Positions 1 to 7,884 of a stretch of DNA of 64,000 nucleotides are shown piece by piece. The stretch lies in assembly GCA_927417275.1 (NCBI GenBank), contig CAKMJV010000006.1, positions 124,001 to 188,000 on the forward strand, read 5' to 3'. Origin of the DNA: an uncultured Clostridia bacterium (GTDB taxonomy: Bacteria; Bacillota; Clostridia; Peptostreptococcales; Acidaminobacteraceae). The notes under the pieces are model-generated. The model ran no database searches. It worked only from the letters and a program-made list of their open reading frames with translations, and was not told the DNA's origin. A program made the translations under genes and the position numbers. The number at the start of each line of letters is the position of its first letter. Within the stretch, counting starts at the first letter, position 1.

Positions 1-21
1 TTGATCAATAACGAAATACAT
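1..21 (-). CDS. 5' end of a gene running off the left edge
   Basis: A GGAGGTC ribosome-binding site (27-33, minus strand) precedes an ATG at 19-21 at good spacing, and the frame reads MYFVIDQ to the window edge. Only seven codons are visible, so no function can be given. The strong Shine-Dalgarno sequence is the sole evidence. Confidence 0.55.
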
Positions 22-166
22 AATAGACCTCCATTCATTTATTCTCATGCATCTTAATGATACCCGTTATGTTACACTTTACTCGAAACATATTTCAGAA
101 TCGTTCGTAAAGAAAAAGCGCTTTTCATGGATTGCTCCTGAAAGACGCTCGATCTAAACATTTTAA

Positions 167-478
167 TTAACCACAGCTTGAGCATGAACCACAAGCAGAT
201 TCTTGTACAGTTACGGGTTGCACAGAGTAACCATTGCCTACCCATTCTACTTTGATTTCGCCTACTGTATCATAAACAGACTGTTCAACTACAAAGTTAA
301 TGCCTTCAACAACTTCTGTTAAATCGTTTTCGTTAACACTGTCAAGACCAAGGCCAAAGCTTGGGCCACTGCATCCCATACCTGCGATAAACACTCTAAT
401 GTTTTGCGGTTTGTCCGCTTGAGCCGCTAATACTTCATTAATTTTCTCAACGGTTTCTTGATTTGTAGCAATATACAT
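167..478 (-). CDS. HesB/IscA-like iron-sulfur protein with Cys-rich tail
   Basis: A 103-residue protein resembling the HesB/IscA (Fe-S biosynthesis) family, whose members carry or deliver iron-sulfur clusters in the cytoplasm. The family-like segment RVFIAGMGCSGPSFGLGLD lies at about residues 28-46, followed by a region resembling the usual FVVEQ strand. The protein ends in CGSCSSCG, which supplies the closely spaced cysteines usual at the family C terminus plus extra ones. An ATTTGGAGGTG ribosome site lies just upstream of the ATG at 478. It appears monocistronic. A clostridial HesB-like subfamily is likely; whether it is scaffold or carrier cannot be told. Confidence 0.82.
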   Translation of the reverse strand: MYIATNQETVEKINEVLAAQADKPQNIRVFIAGMGCSGPSFGLGLDSVNENDLTEVVEGINFVVEQSVYDTVGEIKVEWVGNGYSVQPVTVQESACGSCSSCG

Positions 479-607
479 ATATACACCTCCAAATAATCTG
501 ATAAAGTCTTACACCATACCTTGACTTGATTATAATATAATTCCGACTAAATTAGTATAGTTAATTTTAAATTTTAATGAATCTTTACAATTTGTTTTCA
601 AATCACA

Positions 608-940
608 CTACACATTATCGTGTTCGATAACCAATACCTTCTCACCCAACTCCAAATCGATGGCTTTTAGTGCCGCTACTACAGGTTGATTTGAATTAAA
701 TGGCACCTCTAAAAGCACAACTCTGTAACCTTTCGCCAAGTACTTCAAAATATTATTTTGATACCACTCAAGATAAATGCAAACGCGTGAATCCTGATCG
801 AATTGTCTACCGTACGTACAGTAGTTCACAAGATCATCTGTCGCATCAATTTCACGTATACTGTACTGACTGATCTTTTCAACGACATCTTCTGTTACAT
901 CTTTATACGCGACCGCCAAAATCGTATATTTATACTGCAT
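608..940 (-). CDS. Hypothetical protein, 110 residues
   Basis: I do not recognise this family. The start chosen is the ATG at 940, because AAGGAGGATGTT sits directly upstream (941-952); an in-frame upstream start would add 14 residues without a ribosome site. The protein begins MQYKYTILAVAYKDVTEDV, is soluble and mixed alpha/beta in character, and has two cysteines (CTYG, VCIY) but no clear motif. It is probably its own transcript. Confidence 0.6.
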   Translation of the reverse strand: MQYKYTILAVAYKDVTEDVVEKISQYSIREIDATDDLVNYCTYGRQFDQDSRVCIYLEWYQNNILKYLAKGYRVVLLEVPFNSNQPVVAALKAIDLELGEKVLVIEHDNV

Positions 941-1028
941 AACATCCTCCTTATAAACCTTTATTCCTATATAGTTTACCATTCTGAAACGCTATGTACA
1001 ATCTAAAAGAAAAAGTCCTCGGAGAAAA

Positions 1029-1179
1029 ATCTCTTTGGCAGAATGTCCCTGGCAACTTTTGGTTAGTCTAAGCAGAATGTCCCTGGCAACTTTTGGTTAG
1101 TGTGTTCAGATCTGTTTAAATCATGACGTTTCTGGATGCGACTAACCAAAAGTTGCCAGGGACATTTCTGCCAGAGATT
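1029..1179. repeat. Dispersed inverted-repeat element, copy A
   Basis: Two left arms (1045-1067 and 1079-1101, GTCCCTGGCAACTTTTGG...) face one right arm (1141-1163), with about 40 bases between. Pairing continues outward through CTCTTTGGCAGAA and TTCTGCCAGAGA. The left arm is duplicated in tandem. It lies between the hypothetical gene and the sigma-factor gene, upstream of both. Confidence 0.9.
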
Positions 1180-1256
1180 TTTTATATTTTTTAAATTATA
1201 TGCAATAATAAAAGCAGTCAAACGTCAATACAGTATAAGGGGGAGGTGAACCGAAC

Positions 1257-1802
1257 ATGAGCCAAGACGACATCAATCGTCTCTACGCATTTTTTTCACA
1301 GGAAAGTCAGCGTTTAATCGGGTTTGTGGAGCGTAAATCAAAACGCATTAATACCATGGATGCTGAAGACATCGTCGACGAGGTGATGTTACAGTTGTTA
1401 TCACTCATCGGTTTAAGAGGTCCTGTTAAAAACCTTCCCGCTTATGTCTATCGTGCACTACAAAATCGATTGATAGACCATTTTAGGAAAACGGAACGTT
1501 TGTCTTCCCTCTCTTCACCCATTGATAATGACGATGGCGTTACTTTAACTGACCTTTTGCAATCACCCGTGGATATCATTTCCACTTTGGAAAATAAGGA
1601 ATTGTCCCAGAGGCTTTCCGATGCAATCGATCAACTCGAACCTAAGCAGCGCGCCGTTTTTATCGCCACTGAGTTTGATGGCAAATCGTTTAAAGAACTC
1701 TCAGATCTGTGGCGCGAACCCATTGGCACACTTTTGTCTCGCAAATCACGCGCGATGAAAGCGCTGCAAAATGCACTTAAAGATTTAGATCCAAAACTAT
1801 AA
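1257..1802 (+). CDS. RNA polymerase sigma factor, sigma-70/ECF type
   Basis: This 181-residue protein has the two-domain layout of an extracytoplasmic-function sigma factor. Region 2 lies at about residues 12-80, with MDAEDIVDEVMLQLL and YRALQNRLIDHFRKTERL, and region 4 at about 118-175, with LEPKQRAVFIATEFDGKSF and the recognition helix around PIGTLLSRKSRAMKAL. GGGGGAGGTG precedes the ATG. The next gene, 29 bases downstream, encodes a small membrane protein and is probably co-transcribed. No classical anti-sigma factor with a zinc motif is adjacent. The promoter it recognises is unknown. Confidence 0.88.
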   Translation: MSQDDINRLYAFFSQESQRLIGFVERKSKRINTMDAEDIVDEVMLQLLSLIGLRGPVKNLPAYVYRALQNRLIDHFRKTERLSSLSSPIDNDDGVTLTDLLQSPVDIISTLENKELSQRLSDAIDQLEPKQRAVFIATEFDGKSFKELSDLWREPIGTLLSRKSRAMKALQNALKDLDPKL

Positions 1803-1831
1803 ATAAACCTAACTTTTGAAAGGAGACTTTT

Positions 1832-2203
1832 ATGAATCGCTTAGATATATTCTTTAGGAATTTACCCAAATGGGCACAAATTTTACTAATGGCTCTGCTT
1901 GCTGTTGTGGGTGTGACGGTGTTTGGCTTTATCTTTGGCTACATCATCATGTGGTTATGGAATAAATTGATGCCAGAAATATTTGGCCTTACGACCATTA
2001 ACTATTGGCAAGGGATTGGACTATTTATTCTCGCTCGCATTTTGCTCGGCTCATTCGGATCGGATAACTCGAACAAATCAGGAAAAGTCGTAACGAAGAA
2101 GTCCGTACGTCCAACTGCCGATCCCGATTGGGAACGCTACAATGCATGGTGGGAAAAAGAAGGTAAAACGGCATTTGAGCACTATAATACTGAAATTGAA
2201 TAA
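1832..2203 (+). CDS. Small membrane protein paired with the sigma factor
   Basis: A 123-residue protein with two predicted membrane segments (about 16-43 and 58-73) and a soluble C-terminal tail ending DWERYNAWWEKEGKTAFEHY. The pattern LWNKLMPEIFGL...YWQGIGLFILARILLG matches a small conserved family, mostly known to me from Bacteroidetes and Gammaproteobacteria next to ECF-type sigma genes. AAAGGAGAC precedes the ATG. Its place behind the sigma gene suggests a regulatory or envelope-sensing partner, but this is inference and it is not a recognised anti-sigma family. Confidence 0.75.
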   Translation: MNRLDIFFRNLPKWAQILLMALLAVVGVTVFGFIFGYIIMWLWNKLMPEIFGLTTINYWQGIGLFILARILLGSFGSDNSNKSGKVVTKKSVRPTADPDWERYNAWWEKEGKTAFEHYNTEIE

Positions 2204-2212
2204 TGTGCACTT

Positions 2213-2257
2213 AAAAAGCGCTGATTCCTCTCTTCAAATAGAGACTTTCAGCGCTTT
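2213..2257. terminator. Bidirectional terminator between convergent genes
   Basis: AAAGCGCTGA (2215-2224) pairs with TCAGCGCTTT (2248-2257), flanked by A-rich sequence on the left and T-rich sequence on the right. It can end both the plus-strand sigma pair and the minus-strand arsenic operon. Confidence 0.75.
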
Positions 2258-2267
2258 AATCTTTCAT

Positions 2268-3194
2268 TTAGAAAACAACAAGATGTATGATACCACGTAC
2301 TATTATGCCGATAACTGCGGCTATAATCGCTGGCTTTGCAACCTTAGCCACCCTTGGTCCAGTGGCTACCAACACGGCGATTCCTACTGGATCTAGCGGA
2401 TTTAGCGTAAATCCGGCGATTCGATTAAGTTCAGCAGCACTCATGGCGCCTTCAGCCATAAGGTCTAAAACGATGGCCATCATGGCTGTGCCACCTGCCA
2501 TAAACTTTGTAACGATGGGCAGTACGGCGATACCCGGAATACCCACTTGCATAAGCACTGGTGAGAGTACCGTTTCCAAAACTTCTATGATACCGATTCT
2601 TTTAAAAACATTTACCATAAAAACGGCGATAATCAGTGGTGCAATGGATTTTAAAACGATGTTGAGTCCAGCTTCTCCACCTTCAAAGAGCAATGGGATA
2701 ATTTTTTTCTTCTCATGGCGGGTTTCACTTTGAACCACTGGAACCGCATTCGAGTGTCCACCCAACATTTTAAATGCGATCAAACTGGCTAAGAGTCCAC
2801 CAATGAGGGATGTCAGCATACTTATGGGGACATTTAACCCAACTGCAGCCAAGGGGAAAACCGCATTTGCCTGAGCCATCACAAGTATAGCAGCAAGCGT
2901 TGCTGCCAAAGAGGCATCACTGACCCCATCCTCTTGATCGATGATTCTTAACGTTGCCACAGGCGCTGCAAAGCTGATAAATAAAATTTGGATGATGGCA
3001 AAAACGCCAAGTCCTGGTAACCCAAAAAGGATTAAAATGGGGGCAAAGCCTCTTGCCACCCATGATAGTATATTTTTTTTATCCAGTACATTCATGATTG
3101 CCATCATGATTACCATGATGGGCAATATCGTATAAAGTGACAATTCGACACCTGTTCTACCCGAATCAAGCATCATTTTAATAAATTCTTGCAT
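2268..3194 (-). CDS. Nucleoside-recognition (Gate) domain membrane protein, last gene of the ars-type operon
   Basis: A polytopic protein of about 308 residues with two homologous hydrophobic halves. The first Gate half is at about 20-145 (ISFAAPVATLR, AQANAVFPLAAVGL) and the second at about 175-300 (LPIVTKFMAGGTAMMAIVLD), joined by a charged linker around residue 155. This is the nucleoside-recognition/spore-maturation-like fold; substrates of the family are mostly unknown. The start used is ATG 3194, behind AGGTGG, rather than the GTG at 3203 that overlaps the ribosome site. It starts 24 bases after arsN1 on the same strand and precedes the terminator, so it is probably part of the arsenic operon. 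An organoarsenical-export role is inference only. Confidence 0.8.
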   Translation of the reverse strand: MQEFIKMMLDSGRTGVELSLYTILPIMVIMMAIMNVLDKKNILSWVARGFAPILILFGLPGLGVFAIIQILFISFAAPVATLRIIDQEDGVSDASLAATLAAILVMAQANAVFPLAAVGLNVPISMLTSLIGGLLASLIAFKMLGGHSNAVPVVQSETRHEKKKIIPLLFEGGEAGLNIVLKSIAPLIIAVFMVNVFKRIGIIEVLETVLSPVLMQVGIPGIAVLPIVTKFMAGGTAMMAIVLDLMAEGAMSAAELNRIAGFTLNPLDPVGIAVLVATGPRVAKVAKPAIIAAVIGIIVRGIIHLVVF

Positions 3195-3218
3195 TTTTAC
3201 CACCTATCTTGTGTTTAC

Positions 3219-3710
3219 TTAAAATTTGGTGCTTCTTTTCTCAACCAAGACCACATCATGCCATTTGCCAGTTGGCATTTTTCCGACTTTTTCTCTATAG
3301 CCGATCACGCGAAAGCCACATTTCTCATGTAATTTAATGCTGGACTCATTTTCTTTGATAATTCCAGATTGCAAGGTCCAAAAACCTTCTGCTTCAGACG
3401 CTTCTATAAGTGCGTTAAGAAGAACCGTACCCACATGCATGCCTTTAAACGCTGGATCGATATAGATACTCACTTCTGCTACCCCTGCATAAACGCAGCG
3501 ACTTGATACTGGCGATAAAGCAGCCCAACCTATGACTTGATCGGCTATTTTAGCGACCAATCGACAGGCGCTGATGTGCCCATTATCCCAATCTTCATAA
3601 CTTGGCGCTTCTGTTTGAAAAGTTGCTAAGCCCGTCTCGATACCTAAGGTATAGATTTTTGATACTTCTGGCCAATCAGATGGTGTCATTTTTATAATTT
3701 TAAAATCCAT
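3219..3710 (-). CDS. arsN1: GNAT N-acetyltransferase, ArsN1 type
   Basis: A 163-residue GNAT enzyme close to phosphinothricin and arsinothricin N-acetyltransferases, which use acetyl-CoA to acetylate the alpha-amino group of the glutamate-analogue antibiotic. Diagnostic stretches are YTLGIETGLATFQTEAP (about 18-34), YAGVAEVSIYIDPAFKG (about 75-91), the acetyl-CoA loop near GMHVGTVLL, and LHEKCGFRVIGYREKVG (about 125-141). The ATG at 3710 is eight bases from AGGAGG; another ATG at 3716 is too close to it. It lies 16 bases after arsM and shares its operon, which favours arsinothricin over phosphinothricin as the substrate. Confidence 0.8.
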   Translation of the reverse strand: MDFKIIKMTPSDWPEVSKIYTLGIETGLATFQTEAPSYEDWDNGHISACRLVAKIADQVIGWAALSPVSSRCVYAGVAEVSIYIDPAFKGMHVGTVLLNALIEASEAEGFWTLQSGIIKENESSIKLHEKCGFRVIGYREKVGKMPTGKWHDVVLVEKRSTKF

Positions 3711-3726
3711 CGCCATGTCCTCCTGT

Positions 3727-4551
3727 TTACTTATAGGCTTTGACGTGGGCACCTGCAAATGCACCATCGAGCATGTTTTCGTCCATTTGACTGTAGATGT
3801 CACCCAATTTTTTATCATCGGCGATTTGACGTACAATCTCCTTAGTATATATGTTTACTGGCGTAATTTCAACCGATTTAAACCCAACTTTTTCGAGGAG
3901 TGCCTTGTACGCTTGAATTTCTAACGCACCAGAAATACAACCCACCCACATCTGAACATTTTGCATAATATCATCTGACACGGGTTTAAGTTGAACGATG
4001 TCAGCGATCGCAAATCGACCGCCATTTTTAAGTACGCGGTAAGCTTCTTTCAGCGCTTGTTCTTTGTCTTCACTTAAATTAATCACACAATTTGATGTGA
4101 CCACATCAACCGTTTCTGACTCCAGTGGAATATCTTCGATGTATCCTTTAACAAAACGTACATTTTGTACGCCACTTTTTTTCAGATTTGCATGTGCCAA
4201 TTCCAACATCTCATCGGTCATATCCAGTCCAATTACGCGTCCCGTCTCTCCTACGTACTTAGATGCGATTAAAACGTCTATACCGCCACCACTGCCAAGG
4301 TCAAGTACGGTCTCGCCCTTTTGAAGATTCGCCAGAACCAGTGGATTTGCACAGCCCAATGATGCGTTTACTGCTTCCATTGGTACACCTTTCAAGAACT
4401 CTTCCGAGTATAGAAACGATTCATTTGAAACCTCTCCACAGCATGAAGCACTGCAGCCACATGAAGATTTAGACGCCTCGGTCACTGATTTTGCGATGCC
4501 ACCATAGTACGCTTTAATCTCGTCTTTAATTTGTATGCTCATCTCATTCAT
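3727..4551 (-). CDS. arsM: Arsenite S-adenosylmethionine methyltransferase ArsM
   Basis: This 274-residue class I methyltransferase converts As(III) to methylated arsenicals with SAM. The N terminus holds the Cys cluster SSCGCSASCC (about 29-38). SAM motif I is VLDLGSGGGIDV (about 82-93). The conserved downstream cysteines lie in TSNCVINLS (about 151-159) and MWVGCISGAL (about 201-210), the positions where ArsM binds arsenic. Length and layout are typical. Its start overlaps the MarR stop by four bases (ATGA), giving translational coupling, and arsN1 follows. Confidence 0.92.
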   Translation of the reverse strand: MNEMSIQIKDEIKAYYGGIAKSVTEASKSSCGCSASCCGEVSNESFLYSEEFLKGVPMEAVNASLGCANPLVLANLQKGETVLDLGSGGGIDVLIASKYVGETGRVIGLDMTDEMLELAHANLKKSGVQNVRFVKGYIEDIPLESETVDVVTSNCVINLSEDKEQALKEAYRVLKNGGRFAIADIVQLKPVSDDIMQNVQMWVGCISGALEIQAYKALLEKVGFKSVEITPVNIYTKEIVRQIADDKKLGDIYSQMDENMLDGAFAGAHVKAYK

Positions 4552-5012
4552 CCTCCATTTTTTTCGTTTGATTTTTCAATTGATTTTTGACTAACAATAG
4601 CCTCACCTAATATTTTTAAACTTTCCAAAACACTTGCACGCTTTTCTACAGGAATGGCATTAAAGATTTCTAAATAATAGGCATCCATATTTTCCTCGAT
4701 GTTACAGCACACCGAGCGCCCTTTTTCCGTTAACTGTATTTTTACATACCTTCTATTTTCAGCATCTAGGTCTCTCGCTACCAAATCTGATGTCACCAGA
4801 TTATTTATGGTTCGACTCATGGTACTCTTATCAAGACCCATAATATCTGATAAATCACCCAGCGAAATCTCCTCTTTTCTACCGATCTCAACGATGGTAT
4901 GACACTGTGACAACGTCACGCCACAACAAGGTGTATCATTTTTTTCCAAAATACCTAAATCTCGTACCATCCTACGCAACAATTCTCTTAACGCCACCAT
5001 TTCTTTATCCAT
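4548..5012 (-). CDS. MarR-family transcriptional regulator of the arsenic operon
   Basis: A winged-helix MarR protein of about 154 residues. The DNA-binding core is ISLGDLSDIMGLDKSTMSRTI and the wing DAENRRYVKIQLTEKG. Cysteine pairs TPCCGVTLSQCH and RSVCCNIEE are unusual for MarR and could bind arsenic, so it may sense the metalloid in place of ArsR. The ATG at 5012 is best placed behind AAAGGAG; an ATG at 5018 is the alternative. It overlaps arsM, and a perfect palindrome lies just upstream. Confidence 0.85.
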   Translation of the reverse strand: MDKEMVALRELLRRMVRDLGILEKNDTPCCGVTLSQCHTIVEIGRKEEISLGDLSDIMGLDKSTMSRTINNLVTSDLVARDLDAENRRYVKIQLTEKGRSVCCNIEENMDAYYLEIFNAIPVEKRASVLESLKILGEAIVSQKSIEKSNEKNGG

Positions 5013-5041
5013 ATGCATCAACTCCTTTAACACATGATAAC

Positions 5042-5056
5042 ATACAACAGTTGTAT
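5042..5056. promoter_or_regulatory. Palindromic operator upstream of the MarR gene
   Basis: ATACAACAGTTGTAT is a perfect 15-base palindrome, and the GCAACAGTT beside it (5060-5068) looks like a second half-site. It lies 30 to 45 bases ahead of the MarR start, in the probable promoter. MarR proteins bind such palindromes and usually repress their own operon. Confidence 0.65.
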
Positions 5057-5073
5057 AATGCAACAGTTAAATG

Positions 5074-5209
5074 CGAAATGTCCCTGGCAACTTTTTGCAA
5101 GTGGATTCAGGTGTGCTTAAACACACCTTATGTGAACCTCACTTGCTAGAAGTTGCCAGGGACATTTCGCGCAGTTGCAAAAAGTTGCCAGGGACATTTC
5201 TTCCGAGGC
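5074..5209. repeat. Dispersed inverted-repeat element, copy B
   Basis: The left arm is 5080-5102, the first right arm 5141-5163, and an extra right arm 5174-5195. The inner sequence is close to the reverse complement of that in copy C. The right end, TTCCGAGGCA, runs directly into the stop codon of the nitrogenase-like subunit gene at 5211. Confidence 0.92.
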
Positions 5210-5210
5210 A

Positions 5211-6431
5211 CTATATATTTAGTAACCATTCACCTATATAGCGCATCCCTTCTATGCCCATAAGGGGCTTTTGATGTGAGATATTTACTTGATCTAAGTT
5301 AGGATTTGATATTTGGTGCGTCCACCTAACGGACGTTGAGCGACACTTAGCAAACTCTATAAGCACGGCATCTCCCAAAATCAAATCTGGTGAATACTTG
5401 TTAAGCACTTCGTGTTTAACCGTTTCTGTTGCTTGATCGTATATACCTTCTGGACAGTTTTTTACTATATGATTTACGAGTCCCACTGACTCTGATATAC
5501 CAAATTCTGAAAGTAGTTTATTAACGCCCTGAACAGTGTCTATGTTACCAGAAACCATGACACGCAAGGGTCCAAAATCTTTAAGATGCTCCATGACGCG
5601 TCGTACGATGCCTTTAAGTTTAGAAATCTCGGTTTGATGGTATGCTTGATTACGCACCCATCCTGTTTTGGATTCAATTTCTTCACAAAATGCCTCTATG
5701 CCACCAAGTCCATAAGGCAATGCCGTCACATAAGGAATTTCATGTGCCTTTTCCATCAAAGCACACGCTTTATGCGCTTCTTTTCGCATGGCGATTTGAA
5801 CGGCTGCAAATGCTGCATTGGAAATACTGTCAACTGATGAACCTTCTGTAAAAACAGTATGACAAGTTGCACCGTATAGATTATAGAGCAGTTCTTTAAT
5901 AGCGCGTATATCGCTTCTTCCGCTATAGACATCCATGGTGGTACCCACTAGGGTATAAGACAAAGGTTTTTTCTCCGCCTCATCTACTGACCTCACCACA
6001 TGTGTGGCAAGAAGCATTAATACTTCCTCGATGCCATACGTAAAATCACCTCTAAACCCGTCACTTTTTACAGGTATAAGCTTGGCTTTAACCTTTGTTT
6101 CCATCATCATACAAATCGACTCTATGTCTGTACCAATAATTGAGGAGAGTGTCGAACCCATAACAAATATATATTTAGGATTTTGGTGCTGATCCACCTC
6201 CATCAAGGCCTTTTCCAACCGAGAAGTATCCCCAAAAGTCAAATCGCGCTCTGAAATGTGTGTGGTGTAACCATGTGAAGGCGGTTCCGCATTTAAGTTG
6301 CTCATGCCTTCGATGGAAAAATGTGTTGTCCCTGCTGGACCAAACTCTACGATACAGCTATCTGCGATGTCTGAAAGCGTCCAAAGCGCTCCCATTCTAC
6401 ACGAGGCAATCGGGTAATATTGATAAATCAT
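5211..6431 (-). CDS. Nitrogenase component 1-like protein, K-type subunit
   Basis: A 406-residue member of the oxidoreductase/nitrogenase component 1 family, shorter than true NifK. It partners the D-like protein encoded just upstream (4-base overlap, ATGA coupling). Cys11 (ASCRMGAL) and Cys26 (DSCIVEFGPAGTTH) match two cluster ligands. The third position, which is Cys in NifK (C-x5-G-x-D), is Thr94 in MGSTLSSIIGTD. The complex therefore probably holds a cluster different from a full P-cluster. Conserved helices such as EGSSVDSISNAAFAAVQIA follow. It is the last gene of the seven-gene operon. The substrate is unknown; it is not expected to be a dinitrogenase. Confidence 0.82.
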   Translation of the reverse strand: MIYQYYPIASCRMGALWTLSDIADSCIVEFGPAGTTHFSIEGMSNLNAEPPSHGYTTHISERDLTFGDTSRLEKALMEVDQHQNPKYIFVMGSTLSSIIGTDIESICMMMETKVKAKLIPVKSDGFRGDFTYGIEEVLMLLATHVVRSVDEAEKKPLSYTLVGTTMDVYSGRSDIRAIKELLYNLYGATCHTVFTEGSSVDSISNAAFAAVQIAMRKEAHKACALMEKAHEIPYVTALPYGLGGIEAFCEEIESKTGWVRNQAYHQTEISKLKGIVRRVMEHLKDFGPLRVMVSGNIDTVQGVNKLLSEFGISESVGLVNHIVKNCPEGIYDQATETVKHEVLNKYSPDLILGDAVLIEFAKCRSTSVRWTHQISNPNLDQVNISHQKPLMGIEGMRYIGEWLLNI

Positions 6432-7861
6432 GCGAAACCTCCTTTTGATACGCCATGCAGATGACCAGCCACATCTTTTGGGTGTCGTGCTGCATGCGGA
6501 TGTGACTGCAGATGCGGATGCGACTGAGAGTGTGGGTTTGCCGAACCCATCGCATGCATCCTCGCACTTGAATCTGCTTGATATACCTGCTTAATTTTTT
6601 CTATCACGCCTAACGTTAACTGAAATCCAAGCGCACTGGCTTCTTGATCAAATGTTAACTGCTTTATGTTCTTGCGTATTAAAATCATAGGGCTCTCGTG
6701 ACCGATATAGACATCGGGTTGATAGAGGTCATATACATCACGCATTGGAATAATATTGGCAATACGAGAAACTTTTGGATCGTTGCCCGTGGCTAAAATA
6801 TCCGCTATAAACCCTGTATCGTCGGCGTAGAGTTCACGCATTTGAACCCAAAGTGCTTTCATGCCCAGTTCACAAAAAAAGTGTGCACATTCAAGTGCTT
6901 TCATGGGGGTATTCCCGTAAATAAACCGCTGCCCCTCTAAAGCCTTACGCGCAAAAGCCATCGTCTGCACTGCATGGTTATACATTTGTTCTACTTCATC
7001 CATCCAATCGAGGTCAAGATATTTACCAATCGCAGCGTACCCCTGTAAAATACGCTCAGGCATCAACTGCTTTTCAAACAAAACATACGGTTGATCCAGT
7101 TTTTCTGCCATGGCCTTTGCCAAAGGTAGCGCAGTAAAATCTGTGACGATATTCAGCGAGGCATGGCCCGCTTCTCTAAGTTGTGTCGCAGAGCAATCGG
7201 ATGGAATACTCATGTTTACGGACACCCCGTATTTTTCCAATAATTTCGCCAGTTCATTTTCAGCAAATCCGTCAAAACGATGGCCTAAGACATTGATTAC
7301 ATGGTGCTGTTTTTCCTTTTTTTCCATGAGTTTTACCAGCATGGCCATGGTATCACTAATGCCGGGAATATGGCTGTTGCACTTAAAATGTTCCGTCTTA
7401 ACAAACAGTATGGGAATGCCCCACGCTGATTCTAATGTCTCAGTCACAGCTCCCACATCCTCGCCGATTAACTCCACCACGCAGGTGGAAATCAACAAAA
7501 TCGCCTTTGGCTGATGCATTTCAACAATCCACTGAACCGCATTTTTAATTTTTTCATGCATGCCAAAAGTGATGTCATTTTTATGCGTCACCAGAGAAAA
7601 TACCAAATCTTTGCCCTTTTGCCTTAAACGTGCAAAGTCTTTTCCATAAAAAGTACATTCTTCTGTGCCAATGTTTAAAACGGCCAAATCTTTTACATAA
7701 CTCGAAACCATCAAAGCACCAAATAATGGACAGTGTGTCCCTGGGAAAATCGCGTGCGAGAGCTGGATGATATCTGCATCTTCTCGTATTTCACTAAGTT
7801 TTTTTGCTGCCTCAATAGAGCCTTTAAAAGGCAACGCCTGTGCCTTATTTTCATTCATCAT
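6428..7861 (-). CDS. Nitrogenase component 1-like protein, D-type subunit, His-rich tail
   Basis: A 477-residue nitrogenase component 1 homologue. Its three P-cluster-type cysteines are all present: Cys44 (GTHCPLFGA), Cys69 (GTEECTFYGKD) and Cys127 (ISTCVVELIGEDV). I see no convincing equivalents of the two FeMo-cofactor ligands of NifD. The last 45 residues form a tail rich in His, Ser and Pro (HSQSHPHLQSHPHAARHP), a probable metal-binding or metal-storage extension absent from ordinary NifD. It follows the ABC ATPase by 23 bases and overlaps the K-like gene. It probably forms the catalytic heterotetramer with that protein, reduced by the NifH-like protein. Confidence 0.85.
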   Translation of the reverse strand: MMNENKAQALPFKGSIEAAKKLSEIREDADIIQLSHAIFPGTHCPLFGALMVSSYVKDLAVLNIGTEECTFYGKDFARLRQKGKDLVFSLVTHKNDITFGMHEKIKNAVQWIVEMHQPKAILLISTCVVELIGEDVGAVTETLESAWGIPILFVKTEHFKCNSHIPGISDTMAMLVKLMEKKEKQHHVINVLGHRFDGFAENELAKLLEKYGVSVNMSIPSDCSATQLREAGHASLNIVTDFTALPLAKAMAEKLDQPYVLFEKQLMPERILQGYAAIGKYLDLDWMDEVEQMYNHAVQTMAFARKALEGQRFIYGNTPMKALECAHFFCELGMKALWVQMRELYADDTGFIADILATGNDPKVSRIANIIPMRDVYDLYQPDVYIGHESPMILIRKNIKQLTFDQEASALGFQLTLGVIEKIKQVYQADSSARMHAMGSANPHSQSHPHLQSHPHAARHPKDVAGHLHGVSKGGFA

Positions 7862-7884
7862 TATACCCTTCTTATCTCATTAAA

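Noticed and set aside
2142..2396. Plus-strand frame running from the small membrane-protein gene into the permease gene
   Set aside because: It spans the bidirectional terminator and is antisense to the permease; no ribosome site.
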